A program made the position numbers and the translations under genes. A DNA stretch of 64,000 bases from Candidatus Eremiobacter antarcticus (GTDB lineage Bacteria; Vulcanimicrobiota; Vulcanimicrobiia; Eremiobacterales; Eremiobacteraceae): assembly GCA_003244105.1 (NCBI GenBank), contig QHBK01000013.1, forward strand, positions 1-64,000, read 5' to 3'. Below, in pieces: positions 1 through 7,753 of the stretch (its first letter is position 1; every line of letters begins with the position of its first letter). The notes under the pieces are model-generated. The model made no database searches. It worked only from the letters and a program-made list of their open reading frames with translations, and was not told the DNA's origin.

Positions 1-486
1 AGCTCCGGTGGGGGTCACTCCAGATACGCCGGTATCCGTAGCGAATGCGAGCGCTCGCGATGTCCTTGATGCGCACGCGCAGCGTCTCGTTGAGCGCTTT
101 CAATCTGGCACGATAGTGCATGGACGAGCGGCAGAAGCGCAACGCCAAACAAGCACGGCGTTGGCTCACCCGATAGCGCTCTTTGAGATGGCCGACCAAG
201 ATGCGCCGCCTTGACTACTTTTTTGAGAGCACATCCTGCACATGGTTTTGTCCAAGGTGAGATCTGCGACCAGACGTTTGAGCCGCACGCTCTCTTCGCG
301 TAATTGGCTCAGCTCGCGGATCTCGGGCGTGCCAAGGTTACCGAAGCGCTTTTTCCAAAGATGAACCGTGTTCTCGTGGACGCCGACCTTGCGAGCCATT
401 TCGCTTGCAGCGATGGCGGCTTCGACTTGGCGCAAGGCAGCAGCGATCTGCTCGGGGGTGTGACGGCGACGCGCATGGCGGACCCT
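1..486 (-). pseudogene. Degenerate IS3-family transposase (orfA plus start of orfB)
   Basis: Reading leftward from about 486, the frame encodes an IS3-type OrfA: a TPEQIAAALRQVEA start, a helix-turn-helix with HENTVHLWKKRFG, and the leucine-zipper-like LRELSQLREE..LKRLVADLTLDK segment. A one-base deletion at about 240 moves the conserved QDVLSKK end into another frame. A TAG at 215-217 then separates it from an OrfB-like stretch (GHLKERYRVSQRRACLAL, later IRYGYRRI) that runs off the left edge. No start codon is visible in the OrfA frame: a TGA lies just upstream and no ATG follows it. The element is therefore dead as read. The residue pattern is closest to the IS407-type group of IS3. No inverted repeat could be fixed with confidence. 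Confidence 0.8.
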
Positions 487-758
487 CCATCATGCGGCCC
501 ATTTGCGAGCCGCTGAATGTGATCCCATTGGTCTAAGAATCGGGGAGCCGCGCACACAAACTAGCCGACGAGATCGCCTTTTTGGCGCTTCGTCTGTGGG
601 ATCGAGGCTGGGTAAGGTCGCTGTAACCTAATTGTATCCTAATTGGCCCGCAAATGAGCGCAATAAGGCGAAACTCGGCGTGCGTGGCAAAATGCGAAAG
701 GCTTATGGCTCAACGATTTGCGGTGATTCGGAGGGGATGAGTTGTGCCGCGGTTCTAA

Positions 759-803
759 CTGGGGGGCAGGAGATCGCTGGTTCAAATCCAGTCGGCCCGA
801 CCA
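759..803 (+). other. 3' half of a tRNA-Pro(GGG) gene: integration (att) scar
   Basis: The stretch folds as the 3' half of a tRNA. It has anticodon loop CTGGGGG (anticodon GGG at 761-763), 3' anticodon stem GCAGG (766-770) and variable region AGATC. The T-arm GCTGG-TTCAAAT-CCAGT spans 776-792, followed by acceptor strand CGGCCCG (793-799), discriminator A and encoded CCA (801-803). The inferred C1-G72 pair and A73 fit proline tRNA. The 5' half is missing: the bases before 759 cannot pair with GCAGG, and no matching acceptor strand CGGGCCG occurs upstream. A lone 3' half with its terminator is what tRNA-targeting integrases leave at the distal end of an island. Confidence 0.82.
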
Positions 804-808
804 AGCGA

Positions 809-843
809 AAGGCCCCGCCCTGTATAGGTTTGCGGGGCTTTTT
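809..843 (+). terminator. Rho-independent terminator behind the tRNA-Pro fragment
   Basis: A 7-bp perfect stem GCCCCGC (812-818) / GCGGGGC (832-838), extendable by A-T pairs, is followed directly by a T run (839-843). It sits six bases after the CCA end, as expected for the native terminator of the original tRNA gene. Confidence 0.85.
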
Positions 844-981
844 ACTTTCAACAATCCACTGGTCTAGTTTGTCCGCCGCCTTCCGTTGCATGGTGGGGAG
901 GACATGGCTGCAATGTGTTTAGGGTGATCGCCACGTTTGCGTGGCCCAGCATAATGATAAAGGTTGAGGTGACGTGAGACT

Positions 982-1610
982 ATGAACCTCCGAGGGAGCG
1001 GAATGTTGCAGCACGGAAAACTGTTGTTTCGACTGACCTTAACGCTTGGCGCCCTGCTCCTGCTTCAAAGCTGCGCAAGCACGCTGCACGAAAGTACTGC
1101 CAGCGCTGCGGCTAGCTCTAAGAGTACAGGCGGCCCCGTTCCGCTGAGCTGTGATAGCGCACGGTTCAGCGATGGACATGTGGCGATCATGCCGGACGAC
1201 GTGCTAAAGAGAATTGCGCGAGGCCAGGGCCTGCCGCCCTCGTACCTCGCCGCCGGCCGAGTTCCTCGGGACTTCTGCAAGCCGAAGAATGGTGTTTGGC
1301 ATTGGCCCAAATCCGGGCATCCGTTCTATGATGCTAACGCCAAGAACTACGCTGTGGAGCATCTGTCGCCCCAGGAGATTCGCACAATCGAAAAAATAAA
1401 GCGACAGGTACCCCCAGGCGAACGAGATCTTGTGAAATGGATGGTCTGGCCCGGCTACTACCATCTTTTGTGTTCCAACTTAAGCCCTACAAGAACGACT
1501 GGTTTTGGGGTTTTGCCCCCTACTACGCGTTGAACTATGGTTATGACCCGTCCCCATCTGTCCTTATCAATGCGGAAACCGGCGAACCCTGGGCGGCTCC
1601 TCCTCCCTAG
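982..1610 (+). pseudogene. Lipoprotein gene with a late frameshift
   Basis: The frame opens at 982, with an alternative ATG at 1003 preceded by GAGGGAG, which I think is the more likely start. It encodes a lipoprotein signal (hydrophobic stretch ending LLLQSC, lipobox Cys) and then a domain of unknown function rich in Trp and Tyr (NGVWHWPKSGHPFYDANAKNY). The frame closes at 1533 with residues unlike the rest. From about 1470 the +1 frame instead continues naturally (LKPYKNDWFWGFAPYYA, then INAETGEPW) to a TAG at 1608-1610. One inserted or deleted base near 1460-1475 would explain this. It could be a real mutation or a sequencing or assembly error. I do not recognise the family. Confidence 0.6.
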
Positions 1611-2717
1611 TCAGCGCTGATTCGGATAGAAGAGTCTGAAGATGCGACGCTTGAGCACGTCCTCTTGGAACGTATCGGTGTTGCTGAGCATGACGATGTC
1701 GAAACCGTCGTCAGGAAACGTTGCGTTCTCTCCGGCGAAGCCGGTCCACTCGCCTTCATGCACGATCTCGCGGTGACCGTTGACGCGATCAAGTCCAAAG
1801 CCGAAGCCGTAGCCGTACGGCCAGTCGGCTCGATGATGCGAGGGCGTGAACATCATACTCAGCGTTTCCGGCTTGACGATGTGGCCGCCGTCCAGGGCTG
1901 TATCCCACTTCACGAGGTCGAGCACCGTCGTGTTGACAGCGCCGTCCGGGAAGTCAAGTTCCGCCGCTGAGTCGTCCTTGGTATTGACCGGTTTGGCGCG
2001 CCCTTTGACCACTGTATAACCTGTCGCACCGTCGCGCATATCGAGAGGTGTTGTGCCGACTGATGTGGCTGTGAGCCCAAACGGCCGGAAGATGCGTTGC
2101 CGCACGAAATCATCGAACGGCATTGCGCTTGCCTTTTGCACGACAACGCCCAGCAAGATATAGTTGCTGTTGCTGTAGCGATACATGCTGCCGGGCTTGA
2201 AGGTCAGCCGGCTGCCTCGAATAGCGGCGAGCGCTTTTGGCATGGTCAGCGTGCTGTTGTTGAGGATGGTCAAATAGTCTGCAACGCCGGACGTGTGGTT
2301 GAGCAGCTGGCGCAACGTCACGAGACGGCCACAAGGAAGACCCGGCACATAATCCCCGACCGGATCATCAACGCGCAGTTTGCCGTCCTCTTGCAGCAGC
2401 ATCACCGCGGTTGCCGTGAACTGCTTCGTGATCGAGCCGACGTTGTAGACCGTGTGCGCCGTCGCGGGCTTGCGCTCTGCGACGTTGCGATAACCGTAAC
2501 CCTGCGCGTAGATGATTGTGCCGTTTCGCGCGATGGCAAGGGAGAATCCCGCCAGGTGCTGCGCTTTCATGGCCTCATGCGCCAGCGCATCGATCTGAGG
2601 TCGCAGGGATGAGTCAAAAGGCTTTGGACCAGATGGCTCGGCGGCGACAGCCGGCCTTGTGCCTTGAGCGCCAACGGTCACTGCAAGGCAGATAAGGCAT
2701 GACATGGTGAGCCACAT
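1611..2717 (-). CDS. Serine hydrolase, class C beta-lactamase / PBP4* family
   Basis: A secreted serine hydrolase of the beta-lactamase class C family (Pfam Beta-lactamase type), about 368 residues from the ATG at 2717. That start puts a typical export signal (MWLTMSCLICLAVTVGAQG) at the N terminus. The frame stays open upstream to 3065, but those residues look non-coding. The active-site triad is visible: S-x-x-K in GSITKQF, the Y-S-N motif in RYSNSNY, and a HEG in place of the lactamase KTG (VHEGEWTG), as in esterases and D-aminopeptidases of this family. Substrate cannot be read from sequence. It diverges from the carbonic anhydrase gene, with about 230 bp between the starts. Confidence 0.85.
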   Translation of the reverse strand: MWLTMSCLICLAVTVGAQGTRPAVAAEPSGPKPFDSSLRPQIDALAHEAMKAQHLAGFSLAIARNGTIIYAQGYGYRNVAERKPATAHTVYNVGSITKQFTATAVMLLQEDGKLRVDDPVGDYVPGLPCGRLVTLRQLLNHTSGVADYLTILNNSTLTMPKALAAIRGSRLTFKPGSMYRYSNSNYILLGVVVQKASAMPFDDFVRQRIFRPFGLTATSVGTTPLDMRDGATGYTVVKGRAKPVNTKDDSAAELDFPDGAVNTTVLDLVKWDTALDGGHIVKPETLSMMFTPSHHRADWPYGYGFGFGLDRVNGHREIVHEGEWTGFAGENATFPDDGFDIVMLSNTDTFQEDVLKRRIFRLFYPNQR

Positions 2718-2950
2718 GATAAAATGACCGATGCACTGCACCGGAGTCGTTGAATGGGCAACCGCCCCGCGCCACGCCATGGCGGTCTCGCATTCTTGCC
2801 GGGCGCCGCACCGCCCTATCGAAGGCAACCCGAACCGGACGGCAGGGCGCTGCATCGCCCGCGCGCTAATCTGCCTCGTGGAAGCGATGATCACCCGCCG
2901 AGCAGATGGGAACGGGGATTTCTTTGAGTGAGCTACGGACGGATCGCTCG

Positions 2951-3646
2951 ATGCTCGGACGAAAAACATTTCTCTTGAGCACCGGCGCAATCGTCGGTTC
3001 GGCCATCGCCATGCACGGCTCTGGAGCGGCGTTAGCCGCGAACGGTGAAGGACAAATGCAGGCATCGGATGTGCTCGCCGCGCTTAAAGCCGGCAATCAC
3101 CGCTATGCTACCGACCATTCTACCAACTGTAACAACAACTTCGACCGGCGCGCTGAGGTGAGCGAGGCACAGCAGCCCCATGCCATCGTGTTGGGGTGTT
3201 CCGATTCCCGCGTTCCGCCGGAAGTCGTCTTCGACCAGCGCCTGGGAGACATGTTCACCATCCGCATCGCGGGCAACATCGCCGATGCCCCCGCCATCGG
3301 AAGCATCGAATACGCGGTCGCTCATTTCTCTTCGCCGTTGCTCGTCGTGCTCGGCCATCAGAATTGCGGCGCGGTGAAAGCGACCATCGAAGCGATCGAA
3401 AAGCATCAATCCCTTCCCGGCAACATCGCGTCGATAGTCGCGGCCATCCGGCCCGCGGTCGAGCCGCTAATCGGCAAGCCGGGGGACGTGCTCGACCTTG
3501 CCATACACGCCAACATTCGCGCCGTCATTCAGCATCTGAAAGCCTCGTCGACAATACTGACGGACGCAGTGAAGTCGGACAAGCTGCGCATCGTCGGCGG
3601 ATATTATCGCTTGAGCGACGGCGTGGTCGAGATCCCGACGGCTTAG
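2951..3646 (+). CDS. Beta-class carbonic anhydrase, exported
   Basis: Interconverts CO2 and bicarbonate with a zinc ion. Family residues are clear: the Cys-Asp-x-Arg zinc motif in GCSDSRVPPE and the His-x2-Cys zinc pair in LGHQNCGAVKA. The N terminus carries a Tat-like signal (GRKTFLLSTG followed by a hydrophobic, Ala-rich stretch ending about AALAANG), so the enzyme probably folds in the cytoplasm and is exported. I chose ATG 2951. An in-frame ATG at 2906 adds 15 residues and keeps the same signal. Length from 2951 is 231 residues, typical once the signal is removed. Confidence 0.88.
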   Translation: MLGRKTFLLSTGAIVGSAIAMHGSGAALAANGEGQMQASDVLAALKAGNHRYATDHSTNCNNNFDRRAEVSEAQQPHAIVLGCSDSRVPPEVVFDQRLGDMFTIRIAGNIADAPAIGSIEYAVAHFSSPLLVVLGHQNCGAVKATIEAIEKHQSLPGNIASIVAAIRPAVEPLIGKPGDVLDLAIHANIRAVIQHLKASSTILTDAVKSDKLRIVGGYYRLSDGVVEIPTA

Positions 3647-3653
3647 CTTCCGT

Positions 3654-4196
3654 TCAAAGCGACGGCAACGGCGGCTGATCGAGCACGTCGTACACCACCA
3701 TGTCGCCCAGGAGCCTCGCGCACGGTGTGATTGGATGCGGCACCCGGCGGCCGCTATGGAATAAATCCAAAACCTCAACCCCGCGTGCTAAGACGGCGGC
3801 ATCGGCGATGAGACGCCGATGGCAGCGCCACCAAAGACTCTCCGAGCACATGATCGCCGAAGGCGCAGTGGATGCTCGATCGAGCACCTCGTCGAGCGCC
3901 ACCCAAAACTCGGCGGTCTGCATATAGTCGGCATAGCCGCGAAAGGCCGGATGACGCAGCCCGATGTTGGGTGAATCCGGTTTCGGCCGGCGAAAGCCGC
4001 CCAGCCTGGGCTCCCACGCATAGGTGAGCCCCGCCTCGTTGGTCCACTGTTCCATCGCCTCGCGCTCAAACTGCGGGTTGTGCCTGCTTTTCGGAACGGT
4101 ACGCACGTCGACGATAGACGCAACGTCGGCAGCGCGCACGAGGTCGACAAACGCGGCGATCGCGAGCGTCCCGTGACCCAGAGTCAACAGGCGCAT
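3654..4196 (-). CDS. DUF488 domain protein
   Basis: A DUF488-family protein of about 180 residues. Visible family features are the N-terminal TLGHG segment, the VDVRTVPKSRHNPQFE block, the LGG-F-R-P stretch (EPRLGGFRRPKPD), and the late Cys-containing motif IMCSE..WWRCHRRLIAD typical of DUF488. The biochemical role of the family is not established. The ATG at 4196 gives the normal family N terminus (MRLLTLGHG); the open frame extends further to 4289 without family similarity. It ends seven bases from the convergent carbonic anhydrase gene, and no terminator was seen between them. Confidence 0.85.
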   Translation of the reverse strand: MRLLTLGHGTLAIAAFVDLVRAADVASIVDVRTVPKSRHNPQFEREAMEQWTNEAGLTYAWEPRLGGFRRPKPDSPNIGLRHPAFRGYADYMQTAEFWVALDEVLDRASTAPSAIMCSESLWWRCHRRLIADAAVLARGVEVLDLFHSGRRVPHPITPCARLLGDMVVYDVLDQPPLPSL

Positions 4197-4423
4197 GGTT
4201 GTACGACTGGAGTGCCCTGCATTGCAGGGTCGTTTTCGACTGCGGACCAGGTTCCTCGGTCTGCGCTCTGTGCCGCAGCTGAACCGCAAGGCGCGGACCT
4301 GAGGATATCAGAACAGCCTCAAACGACGTATCCCGATGACGCCGCCGCGCCGTGACCTGCACTGTGCGAATACGTTCATAGGGTTTGTTTCGTGCCGCGT
4401 TTCAAAGAAAGATCGAGGATCAA

Positions 4424-6004
4424 ATGACTCATCCCTTGGGCGTTTCTCGCGCATGGACATCTGTCATCGCGAGTGTTATCGCGTTGAGCGTGCTTGCTCT
4501 GACGGCCATTCCGGCCGGCGCGACTGCAGTCACACAATCCAAAGGAATCGCACAAAAAGGCAGACCCGCAGCGGCGGTGCAGCATCTGGGCGGCGTCAAC
4601 AGCGCGCAGCGCCATGAGTTCAGCGTCATTCTCAAGACCAAAACCCGTGCCGACGCTGAGCTTGTGGCTGCATACTTCAAACGGTTTGGTATGCTCGCGC
4701 GCATTGCGTCGAACAACCGGTCTCTCCACGTGACCGGAACGTTCGGCTCAAGCGCGGCGGCGGCGAACGTCCGCTTCGAACGTGTGAAGATAGGCTCGGA
4801 AAGCTTCACGCGAACGACAAGTTCCCCTCAGTTCCCCCCTCAGATCGGCAGCCGCATTGCGGCGACGTCGATCAGCCCGGGCGTCAGGATGCGGTCGCTC
4901 GCCGTCCGTCCGCAGTTTCTTGTGGCGGGTCCTCAGACCGGATACGGGCCCGGCGACTTCGCGAGGATCTATGATATCCTGCCCGTCTATGCCTCAGGCA
5001 TCAACGGCCGCGGTACGACCGTGGACATCGCCGCTTGCAACAACATCGATCCCAAGGATATCCGCTTCTTCGAAGATTTCTACGGGTTGCCCCACACCAT
5101 CGTACACGTGATTCACGTCGATGGCACCACAGATCAGTTCGGCAACGTGCCGCCGTCAGATCTGGAACCGACCAACGATGTGGAGCGGGTCATCGCAACG
5201 GCCCCGGGCGCCACGGTGAATCTGTACGTTGTGCCTGATTGCTTTACGTCGCAGTTCGTCGACATGTTCGAACAGATCGCAGACGACGGACATGCTGTCT
5301 CGATGAGCGTCTCGTATGGCCTTCCCGAGGCAGATTACGCGGTTTTCGGAATTGCTGAGGACCTCTTCGGGCAGAGCAAGGCTTTGGAAGAAATCCAAGA
5401 CGAGAATATCACGTCGTTTGCTGCTTCGGGCGATAACGGCTCGTGGGGCGATTCTCTTGCCACGGGTCTTGTGAACATCCTCGACGTCTCCTACCCAGCG
5501 TCCGATCCGACGGTCCTCTCCGTCGGCGGCACGACGGTCGAACAAACGTTGCTGGGCACGCGGCTCTTCGAGTACGCCTGGGGCGGAAGCGGCGGCGGAT
5601 ACAGCGGCATCTTCCCCATACCGCCGTGGCAGTCCCACACTCCCGGCGTGGCATCAGGCCTGTTCAAAAACGTGCCGGACGTCGCGTTTGATGCCGATCC
5701 CAATACGGGGGCGGCGGTGGCGTGGATCGTCTCCTTGCCGCCGCCCATTTTCCCGGTCGGCGGCACGAGCATCTCCTCTCCCACGTGGGCGGCGATCCTT
5801 GCGCTTGTAAATCAGAATCGCCGCTCCCGTCATAGCACCGATCTGACGAACGTGCCCCGAGCGCTCTACGCTCTGCAAGGAACATCCGCATACTACGACA
5901 TCACCGTGGGTGCCAACGGCTACTTCCGCGCGAAGCCCGGTTACGACAATGTCACGGGATTAGGCGTGCCCAATGTCGCCAAGTTGGTGAAGGCTTTGCA
6001 GTAG
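4424..6004 (+). CDS. Secreted S53 (sedolisin/kumamolisin) peptidase
   Basis: An acid-acting serine-carboxyl peptidase of family S53, about 526 residues. ATG 4424 is preceded by a GAGG-like site and gives a clean signal peptide (ASVIALSVLALTAIPAGATA). A short propeptide-like region follows (KTKTRADAELVAAYFKRFG), then the catalytic domain from about residue 165. The nucleophile is Ser449 in GGTSISSPTWA. The oxyanion Asp lies in AASGDNGS, and acidic residues in DLEPTNDVERV supply the Glu/Asp pair. The C-terminal YDNVTGLGVPN is the calcium-binding loop. The propeptide looks shorter than in classical pro-kumamolisins. A strong terminator follows the gene. Confidence 0.9.
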   Translation: MTHPLGVSRAWTSVIASVIALSVLALTAIPAGATAVTQSKGIAQKGRPAAAVQHLGGVNSAQRHEFSVILKTKTRADAELVAAYFKRFGMLARIASNNRSLHVTGTFGSSAAAANVRFERVKIGSESFTRTTSSPQFPPQIGSRIAATSISPGVRMRSLAVRPQFLVAGPQTGYGPGDFARIYDILPVYASGINGRGTTVDIAACNNIDPKDIRFFEDFYGLPHTIVHVIHVDGTTDQFGNVPPSDLEPTNDVERVIATAPGATVNLYVVPDCFTSQFVDMFEQIADDGHAVSMSVSYGLPEADYAVFGIAEDLFGQSKALEEIQDENITSFAASGDNGSWGDSLATGLVNILDVSYPASDPTVLSVGGTTVEQTLLGTRLFEYAWGGSGGGYSGIFPIPPWQSHTPGVASGLFKNVPDVAFDADPNTGAAVAWIVSLPPPIFPVGGTSISSPTWAAILALVNQNRRSRHSTDLTNVPRALYALQGTSAYYDITVGANGYFRAKPGYDNVTGLGVPNVAKLVKALQ

Positions 6005-6033
6005 CAACGTTCATCGCAGCAGGTTCACAACTC

Positions 6034-6066
6034 AGGGACGGCGTCACGGCCGTCCCTGCCTTTTCT
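6034..6066 (+). terminator. Rho-independent terminator of the S53 peptidase gene
   Basis: A 9-bp stem AGGGACGGC / GCCGTCCCT with a 6-base loop spans 6034-6057, followed by TTTTCTT from 6061. It begins about 30 bases after the peptidase stop codon. Confidence 0.85.
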
Positions 6067-6086
6067 TGATCCCGAAAGCCGGTGAA

Positions 6087-6596
6087 CTAGTACGGCGTGG
6101 GGCTGACGAGCGGACCTGTTGTCGCTTCTACGGGCGGAGGAACGCGCGAATGCTGCGCGCCCTGGAAGGGCGTCTCGACGCCGCCCAAGGTGATGATCCC
6201 GAACATATCGGCAATGCCGTCGATGACGGCGTCGATCGAACCGGCAACGGCATCAGGCTTATCTGCTCGTTTCAAATCCAACTTCAAGTGAGAGCCGTCG
6301 CGCGTTCCCGTGAGGTTGAACAGCGTCTTCCTGTCGAATTGCCACGTGCCGGTGATTTTTGTGCCGACATTGACCAGCTTCATAGAGGAATACGTGATGT
6401 TGTCGCGCGTCTGCATGATCACTTGCCACGTGCCGTTCGCGACCTGTTCGACGGGCATGTAGGGCGTGGGCGGATTGGTCGGCGACGGAGAAGGCGAGGG
6501 CGCAGGTTTCGCAAGCGAGCGAGAATGCCCGGCGGGGACCGTCCAAAGGCCCACCATAAGCGCAGCCACGGTCAACATGCGAAAGAAAGTCGGCAT
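6087..6596 (-). CDS. Secreted protein of unknown function
   Basis: A 169-residue protein with an N-terminal signal (MLTVAALMVGLWTVPAG), a short Pro/Ser linker (PSPSPSPTNPPTP) and a compact C-terminal domain. The domain's alternating pattern (NGTWQVIMQTRDNITYSS, then VGTKITGTWQF) suggests a small beta-barrel or lipocalin-like fold. GGGGACA lies upstream of the ATG as a possible ribosome site. I do not recognise a family. It converges on the S53 peptidase terminator, and nothing links the two functionally. Confidence 0.65.
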   Translation of the reverse strand: MPTFFRMLTVAALMVGLWTVPAGHSRSLAKPAPSPSPSPTNPPTPYMPVEQVANGTWQVIMQTRDNITYSSMKLVNVGTKITGTWQFDRKTLFNLTGTRDGSHLKLDLKRADKPDAVAGSIDAVIDGIADMFGIITLGGVETPFQGAQHSRVPPPVEATTGPLVSPTPY

Positions 6597-6734
6597 ACAG
6601 TTGGGTGTCCCCTGAAGTTCAGACCATGCAACGGTCGAGGCGCGGCACGACCGTTCTCATAACGAATGCCACGGGCGCGAAGTTACTTACGACCCAAAGG
6701 CCAGCGCGCCCTTGCGCGTAAAGGTAGACGTCCA

Positions 6735-7154
6735 GTGCCTACTCATGCTTATACGATCTACACGGATGGGGGCTCTCGCGGGAACCCGGGGCCGGCGGCC
6801 GCGGGCGGAGTCATCGTGGGAGCCGACGGCAGCCTGCTGGCGGAGCTCGGAGAGTATCTGGGTGTCGCGACCAACAACGTGGCGGAGTACCGAGCCCTCA
6901 TACTGATGCTTCAAAAGGCGCGCGAGCTCGGTTGTGACCCGATCGAGGTGCGCATGGATTCCGAACTTGTCGTTCGGCAGCTCAACGGCTCCTACCGCGT
7001 CAAGGATGCCAAGATGATCCCGCTGCACGCGCAAGCGACGCGCTTGCTGCGCGGCTTCTCCGCGTCACACATCCGCCACGTGACGCGGAATGAGAACAAG
7101 CGAGCCGATGAGATTGTCAATGCAACGTTAGACGCTCAAGGGAGCTTGCCATGA
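6735..7154 (+). CDS. rnhA: Ribonuclease HI
   Basis: Cleaves RNA in RNA-DNA hybrids. The four acidic catalytic residues are visible: Asp in YTDGGSRGNPG, Glu in NNVAEYRAL, Asp in RMDSELVV and Asp in NKRADEIVN. The 139-residue length from the GTG at 6735 and the compact form match the single-domain type found in Gram-positives, archaea and many deep-branching bacteria. The GTG start is chosen because AAAGG lies upstream and the protein then begins at the fold's first strand. An ATG at 6666 would add an Arg/Lys-rich stretch. The stop overlaps the next gene's start by four bases (ATGA), so the two are probably co-translated. Confidence 0.9.
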   Translation: MPTHAYTIYTDGGSRGNPGPAAAGGVIVGADGSLLAELGEYLGVATNNVAEYRALILMLQKARELGCDPIEVRMDSELVVRQLNGSYRVKDAKMIPLHAQATRLLRGFSASHIRHVTRNENKRADEIVNATLDAQGSLP

Positions 7155-7639
7155 GAGAACTCAAGGGACCCAACGGCTGGGTCGTCGCGCGCGTCGATTC
7201 TTCAGGCTACGTGACGCTCGGCAACGAACCGGGTCCTGTGGTCGGCAAGGCGACGAACGGCGGCGAGGTGTATGACGACGACGGCGGCACAAATCAGGTC
7301 GGCCACGTCGACCTCGAAGGCAATATCTTCGACATGCGTTACCAAGAGCTCGGCAGAGTTGACGGCTGGGGTCGCGTGTACGACAAGTCGGGCATGCTGA
7401 TCGGCAACGTCGAGAAACCGGTCGATGCAGGCGTCTTGATGCTGCTGGTCGCTCCACCCGAGCCTGCGCGATCCGACAGTGCGGGTGATTCCGGTCAGAG
7501 CGGCTCGCTCATGAATGACGCGCTGGAACTTGCCGAAGACCACCGCTTCCCCGGGGTCAGAAGAGATTTCAAACCGCTGACGGAGAGCGATCTCTACATC
7601 GAGCGGTTGCCGCCCAAAACCGAGCGCGAGAACTTCTAA
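7151..7639 (+). CDS. Unknown protein with Gly-Val repeat units
   Basis: A 162-residue protein of unrecognised family, overlapping rnhA by ATGA. The first 95 residues repeat a short G-x-V unit (GWVVARVDSSGYVTLG, VVGKATNGGEVYDDDG, NQVGHVDLEGNIFD, GRVDGWGRVYDKSG), suggesting a small repeated beta fold. The C-terminal part is hydrophilic and predicted to be loose, with no signal peptide. Its tight coupling to RNase HI is the only clue to role, and it may be only genomic convenience. Confidence 0.7.
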   Translation: MRELKGPNGWVVARVDSSGYVTLGNEPGPVVGKATNGGEVYDDDGGTNQVGHVDLEGNIFDMRYQELGRVDGWGRVYDKSGMLIGNVEKPVDAGVLMLLVAPPEPARSDSAGDSGQSGSLMNDALELAEDHRFPGVRRDFKPLTESDLYIERLPPKTERENF

Positions 7640-7753
7640 AACTTCCTGCGCCGTCGCGAACCACCGCTCTGGGCGCATGAGGAGACATGCGCGGAATCCA
7701 CGTACACGCCGCAGCCTAGGATGGGTGCAAATCCGGAACGAACGCAACGCGGC

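Noticed and set aside
215-240. Programmed -1 frameshift at AAAAAAG in the IS3 remnant
   Set aside because: The A6G tract exists, but slipping there from the conserved OrfA frame does not enter the OrfB-like frame; the OrfB-like residues are in the same frame beyond a TAG.
759-803. Intron-containing complete tRNA-Pro
   Set aside because: No sequence resembling a proline tRNA 5' half (C-G-G-G-C-C-G acceptor strand, D-arm, CCTGC stem) was found in the 758 bases upstream.
632-922. ORFs on both strands across 632-922
   Set aside because: They run through the tRNA-Pro fragment and its terminator; peptides such as GPTGFEPA and LDLNQRSPAP are well-known false translations of tRNA 3' ends.
6960-6980. 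CGAAC-N5-GTTCG palindrome as a second LexA box
   Set aside because: The spacer is five bases, not four, and it lies inside the RNase HI gene away from any promoter.
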